Positions 50,233-60,265 of a stretch of DNA of 64,000 nt are shown piece by piece. The DNA lies in NCBI RefSeq assembly GCF_014529535.1, contig NW_023503372.1, forward strand, positions 62,001 through 126,000, read 5' to 3'. Position 1 is the stretch's first letter; each line of letters opens with the position of its first letter. A program made the position numbers and the translations under genes. A model generated the notes under the pieces. That model was not told the DNA's origin and made no database searches. It saw nothing but the letters and a program-made list of their open reading frames with translations. The DNA comes from Bradysia coprophila. Lineage: Eukaryota; Arthropoda; Insecta; Diptera; Sciaridae.

Positions 50233-50434
50233 CACGGCAGAGTAAAGTTAACCAGGCAGGAGTGGACGTTTGACAAGGGACCTGAATAATCTAGTAGCTC
50301 TATATTTTTTGCGAATAACATTTTTCAATTTATGTCAGTGTTCATTTGAGTTCATTTTCAGCCAGTGTATTAGGTCCCTTATTTGACGTTTCGAAAATGA
50401 ACCGCTCCTGCCTGGTTTATTTTACTCTGCCGTG
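50233..50434. mobile_element. Foldback MITE with 7-bp target duplication
   Basis: 202 bp flanked by CCTAAAA at 50226-50232 and 50435-50441. Tips CACGGCAGAGTAAAGTTAAC and the complement of CACGGCAGAGTAAAATAAAC; arms continue through CCAGGCAGGAG and AAGGGACCT. The superfamily is uncertain. Confidence 0.85.
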
Positions 50435-51241
50435 CCTAAAATTAGTCGTCCAAGAGATATGGAAATTACTATTCCTACGACCCTGAGCCAGAGAAACTGA
50501 TGCCCGACCGAACCCAAATTTAATTTTTAAAACCCGACGTTTCAACGATCTTCCTATGGAATCTAAGGTAGGAGAGAAATTTTGATAACAACAACGTTCT
50601 GCGGGTTCGGGTAACCTTATCTCTTCTTTCGCCTCTCTTATTCATTTCAGCGCTCCGATTTACAAAGCAAAATTACTTCATAGTTTCAGTGGATCTAACT
50701 AGCAACCCCGTGTGATGCATTTCCACATTAAAAAGCGAAAAACGTCTGGAAGTATAACATAACTCCTCGGATTTTGCCACGAAGTCTGAATGGGAGAAGT
50801 CTTTCAGTGATTTTCTTAGAAAAGTTGTAAGTCATCTGTGTGGAATGTATAGACGAGTATAGACTATAATCGGTCTGCAACTATGACTTTTCGAAAAGTT
50901 TTCGTTCCTGTTCCTGCTATAGCCCTAAATTCTATGTTTAAAGACTTGTTCGGTGGATCAATGATAGAGTGACTCTCAGTGACAATTTTTGCGAAATAAT
51001 TTTCCCAAATTTTTCCAGGCTCCAAAAATATTTTTAGGAAAAATGTAGGAAGAGGATTGAAAAACGTTTTTCCAAAAATAGTCCCTCGTATGAATGAATC
51101 CGTACCTCTGTGACGATCATTAAGAACTCTGTTTACAAAAATCGTTTCAATAAAAAACCAGCAACAGACTGTGGATTGTGGAATATATATTTTTCTTTAA
51201 ATAAATTAATTTTGTCCGATAGTTACAAACTGCATCGAGGA

Positions 51242-53399
51242 CTACATAACGCTGTCATTTTTGAAGTTACTCAATTGAACTTGTCCGGCGCTTAGTATTG
51301 GCTCCGAGCTAAAGTTACTTTTGCTGTTACCAATCGGTTCATCCGTATAACTTCCCACCGAACGACAAATTCTAAAATCATTGGAAAAAAAACGACAATA
51401 AGATTCAGCCCCATCCACTTCAATTAATCCACTCACCTCTTTTCACCAACCGGACTGGCAGCCATCTGGTGCATCGGCACCATTACCTTCAAGTCAACCG
51501 ACGATCCGGATACAGATGACTGTTGCGGTTCCATTTTCAGCCGATCGACCATTGCCGATGGCGGTGGACCGTCGAGCAGATCCAATAAATTGGACAAAGT
51601 GGTTCGCAAGTCGATTTTATGCAAACTGAGATGGAATTTCATCTGAGCGATATTTTGGTTGAGTAAATAAATTGCATATTGAAGCGGCTCCGACCAGAAC
51701 GAATTGCGACAATACAGCGGAAATCTGAAACAAAGCATAGAGGAGCGGTCAGCGTAAAGGTCGATCAACATAGTCTCCGCTTGATGGAGGTGTATTTCGG
51801 TATTGACTTACTCTCGTTCATGATCGGAAAGGTTTTTGACATTGTCCCGGATACGAGAAGCCGATCCTTTGTAAATGATTGGATTTCTGAAACACAAACG
51901 AATCAGTTGGGAAGTGCAAAATACTCAGCAGTTGCGGATGTAAGTTACCTTAACGGGCAATTTAAGACTATCGAACACATTAATGTGATGTGGGCAGCGT
52001 AGCCCAAGGCAACACTTATTTCCAACGGCGGTATCACATCCGAACTTGTGGTATCGAAATTCGGTAACGCAGCTCCGTTTATCATAAAAACTGCATTTTC
52101 CCGCCGCTTTATGCAGTAAATCTCTTTCAATTCGCGCAACAAGTGATGTCGTCGATCATCCAGTGCCTTTACCATTTTAATTAAATTCTCATTTTGATCA
52201 CGAATGTTCATAATACTTTTCGTCTCGGCATCCTTTTCCCTAGCCAACCCGCGGTAGTTGGCCATTAGCCACGCTTCTTGTTCGATGTTTGCATCACTGA
52301 TCGTTCCCAATTTGTGTTCCAATTGTCTGAGTTTGATCTTTGCTTGATTCCGTTCCTGAACCAACAGCCGACACCGGAATTTGGCCGTTTCGATGCGTCG
52401 ACGTAGCTCTTGCGCCTGCAATAGAATCTCGGGTTTCGGTTGTTCGGGTTGCTGGAACAGGAGTCGATTTAACGTGCGTCCCATCGACGGATTACCTCTG
52501 GGTCGGTACAGCATCGCTTTGTTTGCTATCAGTTCCAGGTTCAAACAAAACGCACTTCGCATACAAATCTTGTCGACCAATTCTTTGGCGCTGGCGCTCT
52601 TCTTAATCATTGTCCGCTGTTTCTCCTGCAGTAATAGCAGTTTGTCGACGTTGTAGCTGAGCCGGATTTCCGTTTTGAAAAAGTTCTTTTCAATGTACCG
52701 AACCTTCAGCGATTCGGGATTACTGTACAGATACTTGATGACCTTGTCCGGCACTTCATTGCAGTCGTGATTATGATTGTGATGTCCATTTCTCGGTGAC
52801 GCATACACGTCCTGCGTATCATCTTTCGCCTTTCCACGTAAATTGGTTAATTCTTCGCTACTTAAAACTATCGCATCACAGTTCAAATTGGAGTTCTGTT
52901 GCAGTGACTTTTTCGTCTCAATGACGCCGATGAATTGCAGTTGTTTGTACACACTATCCGGTTCCAGGCAATTGGTCGACGTAAAAAATCCACCGTGAAT
53001 GTGAAAGACCAGCGAATTTTCGTTGAGCTTCACATCCGTTCGCTTCGATATGGGCACCAGGCCCGAAAAGTAAACGCCCCACAAAAACAACACTTTGTCA
53101 ACAGCTGTGTCACTATCGGCTGTTTGCTGTGTACGCTGCCAAACACGTATGCAGACACTATGCGACGTTGATTTGACTATGCTCTGGCAATTTATCTCCG
53201 GCCAAATGGCATTCTTGTACGATTCCAGTTTCTCGCTGGTGAAAAACGGCGCCGACATCGACGTCAGATGCAAGGTAAAGTAAATGCTGCACTTTGGTTC
53301 GCATACGATATTGTGGCCAGATATCTGTATCAGGTTGCGGAGACGCAATTGCTGGGTAGCCAGAGCCGTCCAATCTCGACATCTTGGTCGATTAAACAT
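51242..53399 (-). CDS. Uvrag: UVRAG (Vps38-like autophagy and endosome protein)
   Basis: Four exons on the minus strand: 53399-51949, 51886-51812, 51724-51437, 51371-51242; introns of 62, 87 and 65 bp, phases all 2, giving 647 aa. The start MFNRPRCRDWTAL precedes RLRNLIQISGHNIV and YFTLHLTSM, as in the N-terminal C2-like region of UVRAG. Residues about 330-430 are coiled coil (LRRRIETAKFRCRLLVQERN, LRQLEHKL). A conserved BARA2-like block reads FMINGAALPNFD, ISVALGYAAHITLMCS, NPIIYKGSASRIRDN and YAIYLLNQNIAQMK. UVRAG binds Beclin 1 within the class III PI3-kinase (Vps34) complex II and acts in endosomal trafficking and autophagosome maturation. The tail after about residue 560 is Ser-rich. The gene looks intact. 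Confidence 0.93.
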
Positions 53400-54849
53400 T
53401 ATCTGTTAAGCGGAATAAACGGCGGTTGTAGTAGGATTGGGAGGTTTTTTTATTTGTTTATGGAATTAGGCGAGACGGTGATTTGGTATTTTTAACAGGA
53501 CAAAGCAATGACAGATATGTAGTTGGAACACGTACCTTGCATTGTCTAATTAACTTGTAAGGACGTCGCTTTTAAATCTGCCTTTTCGGTCAAACCGTGG
53601 GCGATTGGAAATAATCTTAATTCCTCGAACTACGATTTTCGATGTGTTTGATTTCTTAATAATTTAATGGAAATGTCGAAAAAGTGTAAAATTAAAGTAA
53701 ATTTTGACATTCACAACAAAATAAATAAGAATACGAGCGATGCGTGAACGATATGAAAATGTCAAAAAGGGGCAAGTTCATTTCGAAAATGAATCTGGAT
53801 TCATTCGTTTTTAGCGGTAAATTCAATTGCTTACTGCACCAAACTAAATCGATCAGTCAGTTCTTACCTGCGCTCTCTGAAAACTAATGAAATAAAAAAT
53901 TGTGCCAAAAGTGGTTACACTTAAAGTGTTTGAACAAGAGAACTGTCAGATTTATTGGTTACAGTCAACAGTGTTGTGTAGGGACATTTTTCATTCACCT
54001 CCAATGTAACATGTACATGAGGTCGGTAATAGTACATACTTATCAATGATATAAATATGTGAAATTTATCGACCCGAGGGCAAAGTCAACAATTCATTTC
54101 ATTTATTAAAAAAAAAAATTGAACCGCATAGCTCCAGCATGTTCAATAGTTCTAGGGAGCAACGCTGAACTGTCTCAGATGAGATGCCTAGCGAATTTTA
54201 TTATTGTTCCACTTTATGAACTTTACCATTAATATACAAAACCCCCACTACAATTTGTGCTGTGCCAAAAACCCACTACAATTAATCGAAGGGTTTCATT
54301 ACATGTTGTTTAGTCATTCATTACATTCGTAATCAATTTTTTGAACTTACTAACATATTCGCGTGCTCTGCAAGCTTTGGAAACTGTTATTTTGACACGT
54401 GTATCTCGACTTCAGCTAGGATATGCAGACACTACACTTGTAGTCAAATGGTTATTTACATTCACCAAACCATGAAAACACTGAATATCACGCGTCAAAA
54501 GTTATCGGAAACCACACTTTTTTAGTTCTCTCTCAGCAGACCTTGCAAACAGGTCTAGGGATTCAGACGATGTTTTGCTTAATGGTGGAGTTTGTTTATG
54601 TTATTCGTCAAAGAGAGAAATTTGATACGAAGGCGGAGCTTACTCTCCGTATCAACGAGTAGTGTGTTGCACATCGAACGATCGACTCGTTCGTCTTTGT
54701 ATCGCGCATTTTCGGTTTCGTTTTTATTCTTATACTTCTTCTATACATTTAAGTTTAACCTTGAGCGATGTGTAACAATGTGATAAAAATGCTTTGTATT
54801 TGGTTTTGTTGTTTGTGTATTTCATGGTGTGACGAGTGTAAAATTTTGT

Positions 54850-55044
54850 GCATCACTTGGATTGAAACCACTCAATCACAGAATGTGTGTGAATTTGTAT
54901 CCCACGCGAATTATTTTTGCATACGAATGTATGTTGCGTCTCGACTTCGTCTCGACGATACATACATTCTCATGCAAAAATTATTCTCTCGGTATACGAA
55001 TTCACACGTATACTGTAATTACGTGGTTTCAATCCAAGTGATGC
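54850..55044. mobile_element. Foldback MITE
   Basis: Arms of about 90 bp: GCATCACTTGGATTGAAACC against GGTTTCAATCCAAGTGATGC, inward through GTGTGAATT, TTTTTGCAT and ATGTATG. The loop holds CGTCTCGAC twice. Confidence 0.85.
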
Positions 55045-55461
55045 AAATAACTATTCCAACGCTTGTTGCTTAAAACCACACAATTATGAATTACTTTCGA
55101 AACAATATAATCCACTATTGATGATCCTTCTGGCATCTGGGATTTTGGCACAAGATAAAAAAAAGTGACATTTTTAAAATCCATTTAATGCTTTGGATAT
55201 TTGTTAGCCCTGTCATCAACTTTTACGAAATTTTGGTAACGGGAAATTTTGTGCGAGTTCATCCTTTACGTAGTTGAACAGTGTGGTGTCTTAGTACTGT
55301 GTGCCAGATTTCCTTATGCCATCCTGCTCATGGTTGAAATGGGTTTGTGGTATAGCTTACCACTTGAACTTGGTTAATAATGGTATTGGAATAAAGTGGT
55401 ATCTGAGCTTCTGAAGAATTTGGTAAATCAAATAAAATCCAGGTGGAAATATCATCAAGAC

Positions 55462-55903
55462 CAGTGGCTATTTAGTCGAATTAATTTGCCTAAATTCGCC
55501 AAAATTCGTCGAAATTCGCCAAAATTCTCCCAAATTAAAAAATTTAAATTTTGAAAATTTTCTTACAAATTTATGTTTTTTGGAATATTTTGCTAGTTTT
55601 GTGATATAGCATAACCAAAATATGCAAGAATCTACCAAATTCACAAATATATGTAAAATTCAAAAAACTATTACATTTGTCATCGTTTGGCCAAAAAACA
55701 ACCATCATGGCTTCCCGGTTAAAAATAGATATTTAGAATGTCTTGGCCAAAAATATGTAACTAAGTTTTACGATTCTTTGAAATTTCTTAAAATCATGTA
55801 TAAATTCACAAAAAATCGCCAAAATTCGTCAAAATTCGTCAAATTCGCCAAAATTCGTCAAAATTCGCCAAAATTCGCTAAAAATTCAACTAAATAGCCC
55901 CTG
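55462..55903. mobile_element. hAT-like non-autonomous element with 8-bp target duplication
   Basis: 442 bp flanked by ATCAAGAC at 55454-55461 and 55904-55911. Tips CAGTGGCTATTTAGTCGAAT and, on the right, the complement of CAGGGGCTATTTAGTTGAAT. The interior near both ends is an array of AAATTCGCCA-type decamers. There is no transposase; the 91-codon ORF inside is repeat-derived. Confidence 0.88.
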
Positions 55904-57191
55904 ATCAAGACTGATAAATGAGCGAGAGATAAACACCATGTCTTTTAGCTCTATTCACATCGCTTTATTATGATGTTTGATGTTAGCTATTTACTTAACC
56001 GATTACAGACTTCTGTTGAACTAAGCATAACCAAATCTTCTACTTCATTAATTTTACCAAGCATTTTGCTAACATATAAGATAACAGATGACGTAATTGT
56101 CTTTTTCTCAACTCAGTGACGAAAAGTAAAACTTTTGTTCGCTTTTTTGTAACTTGGTATAATAGTTATTTCTGCAACGGATTTGCTAAAAGTGGACTTT
56201 CTCAAGCCTAATTTGAGTGACGTATGGGTCTTTTTTAATGGTTCATTGGTGGATTTACTTTTTGTTACTAGTGACGAAAAGTAGCAACTAGAAATATGCA
56301 GCCAAGTGGGATATGCTGAAACATTAGCACCGTTTTATGAATTTTGATACAACCGAACCGAATTGATTGGACAGATTAACAAAATTATTTGAAAAAAAAA
56401 TTTTCATCGAAATTATGTGAAGTATTACAGAACCGATGCAATACTAAATTTTTCTATTTACAATTGCTTGTAACCACCCCATTTCGCAACTTGTTGCATA
56501 ATGGTTATTTATACCTTAATTTCAACAGGTTCTTAACATGGATGAACGACTCTATCGTTTTCTCATTCAATTTCAATCTCAGTATGGATATTTTTTAAGT
56601 CAATTAACTCAAAATCATCGAAAACGTTAAGACTTTCTCTTAAATAACATCTGTATCGTTATGGCATAGGTAGTGTGTAAGCTTTACGAGAGAGACAGCA
56701 TTCATTCTCTTAATAACAAATAGAAGACACGAATGAATGTAAAAAAGATTTCCGAAGCATATATACCATCGACTGTTAAGAGTGGGTACATTATAATTGC
56801 CATCCGATTAATATATTACGAGAACACACAAATTGAATGCCACTTTATCGTATCGTGTAAGAACGACGTTCAGTGTAGAGAAATAGTTTACAATGTGAAG
56901 GAAAAACCCATCTGTTGAAAAAAAAGCAGCTGAAACAATTGCGCTGAATAAAGTCTCTTGAAATCAAGGTCACCAACCCAAACAAATAACACCGAAGACA
57001 TCTCAAGCGACCTGTTGTAACACTGGTTTTTCTTGATCTATATTTACCAGCGGTTCGGCGTACGCGTGAAGAATATTATTCAGTGAATAGCTCATCTTCA
57101 ACACTGTGCGCCATGGCAATTTTAATGGTGAAACCTGGATTGGTTGCTGGTTGTGTTTAAAATTGAATTTTGAAATTTTGTTTTGTGATCG

Positions 57192-57789
57192 ATGATGGAC
57201 GGTGGAACAAAGAAGTTCAAGTGAGTTTTCTTTCTGTACGATCTAATCGTCTTTAATAACGAATAATCATAATTTAGTTGTACCATATGTACGAACTCGT
57301 TTTCGGAAGAACTGATGTTGAAGAAGCATATACAAAGACATTATGATGGCAGGTGAGTTGTATCGTAGGTAGTAAACACTCCTTAGAACTAAATTGTAAA
57401 TCTCTGATCCATCCATTGTCAGATACATAACATGTTCGATACCGAATTGCAATAAAGGCTTCACCACAAAACACCAATTGACCAAACACTTGAAAAATGC
57501 TCATCCGAACAAAGACTCATCGACGGCTCCGCCACGACGCATCGCAGTGAAACGAGAACTGAGTGCGCCCGGCAAGCACAATTGCTACTTTGAAAGTTGT
57601 GACGCTCATTTCGAGACCTCCGATCTGTTGAACGAACATCTGACAACCACGCACGGATTGAGTATTGTTAAGAATGCGGGCAAGCGTACCAAAATGGATG
57701 TTATGTTTTCCGAACAGTTGAGTCGACAGAAAATGGACATGAACAATGAGAAGGGAAATTGTGCTGCGAAGGAATCAAATTTGAATTGA
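57192..57789 (+). CDS. Small C2H2 zinc-finger protein
   Basis: Three exons: 57192-57220, 57278-57352, 57423-57789, with introns of 57 and 70 bp, both phase 2. They give 156 aa, starting MMDGGTKKF (a second ATG at 57195 is equally possible). The splices create finger 1, CTICTNSFSEELMLKKHIQR, then H; finger 2 is CSIPNCNKGFTTKHQLTKH ending in AH; finger 3 is CYFESCDAHFETSDLLNEH ending in TH. The first finger exists only after splicing, which supports the model. The C-terminal ~45 residues are polar. A nucleic-acid-binding or regulatory role is likely, but no orthologue is recognised. The gene is only ~0.6 kb. Confidence 0.8.
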
Positions 57790-57845
57790 AGCACTTTGAC
57801 TAACGATTATGTAATAGTATTTTACATGACAAGGATAAAAAGATG

Positions 57846-58027
57846 AAAAGTAGAGTTTTCGTGTGAATTTTGTTGATCCGAGGTGGAGCCGAGGTCAATA
57901 AACACACAAAAACGAGACTTTTCATCTTTTTATCGCGAGTTTTGTAATGGATTTTACATGCTAAGGGCGTCGAAAGAAGTGCTTGAAACATGAAAAGTAC
58001 GGTTTTCGACGCATGTAGCATGTAAAA
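57846..58027 (+). mobile_element. Two-hairpin repeat family, copy 2
   Basis: Hairpin 1 pairs AAAAGTAGAGTTTTCGTGTG with CACACAAAAACGAGACTTTT. Hairpin 2 pairs TTTTACATGCTA with TAGCATGTAAAA and CGTCGAAA with TTTTCGACG. It lies 56 bp after the zinc-finger stop codon and may form its 3' UTR. Confidence 0.75.
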
Positions 58028-58339
58028 ACGATTTTCTTCTTTTAAATTCGAGCAAATGGTGAAACAATAAATTGATAATTTTGTGAATAGCAATACGGTC
58101 TTCGCTTCGACTTCATGTGTACATTGACTTCCGAACATTCCATAATTAACATGATGACGAAATGAGTAGCGAGTCACCTTGTCTAGCCGATCATAGCAGA
58201 TTCTGTTGAATATCTTTGACATGTTTGTGACTGGTTCAAATAGTCCATAGTTGGTGCGATGCTGTTCCAATCAAATAGTTTAAAGTTCCTTAAAGTACGA
58301 AGTAGAACAGAAACATTGAGCTTGTCGGTTATATTTTTC

Positions 58340-58392
58340 CACAGCACTGCTACTAGCATGAACACTGAATTGACAAGTGTAGCAGTGCTGTG
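58340..58392. repeat. Short inverted repeat of the AGCATGAACA family
   Basis: CACAGCACTGCTAC pairs with GTAGCAGTGCTGTG. Between them is AGCATGAACACTGAATTGAC, also found in reverse in the right arm of 59509-59720. Confidence 0.7.
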
Positions 58393-58571
58393 ATTTTTCG
58401 CATCAATCTTTCCACGGAAGATGTCAAACACAAACAGAGAGCATCACACTGATTGATTCTCCTCACAGACAGCGGCTCGATGTAAGGAGGAAGACGAAAA
58501 TTCTCATCAAACTCAGCCGAGCATACAATATTTACAAACAGTAACATACTGAGAACATTTTATGAACTTAA

Positions 58572-58658
58572 TCAACGTACTTCAAGCATGAGTGGTACTC
58601 TAAGTAGAGTACTTTCTGCAACTAACCACTATGATCACTCATGCTTGAAGTGCGTTGA
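58572..58658. repeat. Short inverted repeat
   Basis: TCAACGTACTTCAAGCATGA pairs with TCATGCTTGAAGTGCGTTGA around a ~45-bp loop. Confidence 0.8.
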
Positions 58659-59508
58659 CTTACTTGATTATTTTTGAACGAATTTCGAAGTAGATGTCGT
58701 ATCTTATCATATCCCGAAAGTGAGATGCAGCGTATGCAAAATCTCGGTGGTAAGAATGATCGGCTTTTTGGAACAGTGAATTGGAAAAGTGATTTCTATG
58801 ATGATACAGTAGAGCTAGAATCTACTGGTTTTTCGTCCTGTCCATTAGGAACGCATCCGTGATTGTAGACCGTTATAGTGGGTGTGCATTAATCTCTTTT
58901 TTTGATAGCACCAACCTGGGTACTCGTCACATCCACACGTAAGTAAGAAGAGTCCACAAGAAATCATCACCACGTTGATCCGTTGAAGCAATTCCAGCTG
59001 TTGCTAGTTATGGAAATTATTTTAGAACTGTTACCAGTAGTATTATTGAATCGTTCCCTAATGTGGGCATGGTGACCAGCTGCTGGTCCCAAATTTGATA
59101 CAAAAGGGTAAATGAGGAAGATGACTTCGATTTGTCGTTTTAAGTGGCAGAGATGTTTCGAAAAGTGTAGCTTCTGTGGTAGAAATTTTCGTCCCTACTT
59201 TTTGACTCTTGAAATCGTAACGAAAAAAGAATTCCATCGGTACCATGCATTTCTAAATTCCGAATGGAATGACTAGCCGTTTGTTTGAAGAGTCCGCGTT
59301 TTCAATCTTAAAACCGATGAATTAAAAGACCAATATAAAAGGTCATCAGAGCTTGCACATGTGTTACAAGGGCGAGGCAAAAATGTCGGTTTTAGAATGA
59401 CATACTTTATGTACGGCCCCTAACAATGGTGAACTAACTACGCCAACTAATTTGACTATAATTTACCGTTGACTTCAATTTCTTCGTGGCTTCAATTCCC
59501 TGCGGCAC

Positions 59509-59720
59509 CACACTGCTCCGCTCCTAGCATGAACATAGAAAATATTCGGAGCCTGATGAAACCACAGTAGGCACTGCGTGTCTTTCGTAAAGATGGATGA
59601 CTTGTTTCGTTATATGAGTCAAAACATACAATACGAACAGTACTAAGCGGTAGCTCTTATCACTAAAGCCTCCAAATTTGACACTTGTCAATTCAGTGTT
59701 CATGCTAGGAGGAGTGCTGT
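59509..59720. mobile_element. Foldback MITE of the AGCATGAACA family
   Basis: Arms CTGCTCCGCTCCTAGCATGA and TCATGCTAGGAGGAGTGCTG pair with few mismatches. The right arm also contains GACACTTGTCAATTCAGTGT, matching the repeat at 58340. Confidence 0.75.
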
Positions 59721-60265
59721 ACACAGGAACTTTAATTTTCCCGTTGATTTTAAATATTTTCTCGATATTTATAATTTGCCGTTGACTTCAATGTGCCCGT
59801 AATCGGTGACTTCGATTTCCCATTGATTCCAGTTTCCCGTTGACTTTCCAACAATCCAACTGTTTTTCGAAACAATTTCGAAGCTACTAGGCTACCAGGA
59901 TATTGCAATATTTCCGGGGTCCGGGAAAGTTATCCGAGTAGAAACATGTTTATTAAAACAAGATCGTTTCTATTTTGGAAAAATTTCGATTTATTTTGCG
60001 CAAATTTAACTTCACAACATAAGAAACCGTCAAAATATTTGCTTTATTATTCAACTTTAAATAAAATTACAAAAATATTTGCCGATTCAACCAATCACTT
60101 CAACGAGAATACAAAATTCGCAGGTAGAAGAAAATTCATTTTAAAAATTTTGCCGAAAAATTGACTGTTTCTAAACAAAACAAAAAAAAATTTAATTTAA
60201 TACGATGAAAGATACAAATCGAAGAAATCCGTCCGATTCTCCGTAGCAATGTATGGCGCATCATT

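Larger units (their letters stand above)
49043..51241. other. Gene-free stretch between the odorant receptor and Uvrag
   Basis: No gene recognised. It contains the repeat copy at 49896-50104, the MITE at 50233-50434 and CCCGAACC-like words around 50490-50620. Confidence 0.55.
53400..57191. other. Gene-free stretch
   Basis: No gene recognised between Uvrag and the zinc-finger gene. It holds the foldback at 54850-55044 and the hAT-like element at 55462-55903. Uvrag's promoter should lie at the left end, but I see no diagnostic motif. Confidence 0.55.
57790..60265. other. Gene-free stretch rich in foldbacks
   Basis: No recognisable protein. It contains the second copy of the two-hairpin repeat and three short inverted repeats. 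Minus-strand frames between 57800 and 58550 are open for up to 156 codons but lack motifs and shift frame repeatedly; they could be decayed coding DNA of unknown kind. Confidence 0.5.

Noticed and set aside
52340..52656. Plus-strand ORFs opposite Uvrag
   Set aside because: They are shadows of the Uvrag coding strand with no domain of their own.
57800..58547. Minus-strand ORFs of 64-156 codons as a gene
   Set aside because: No motifs, frame shifts between pieces and overlap with foldback repeats; left as unexplained.
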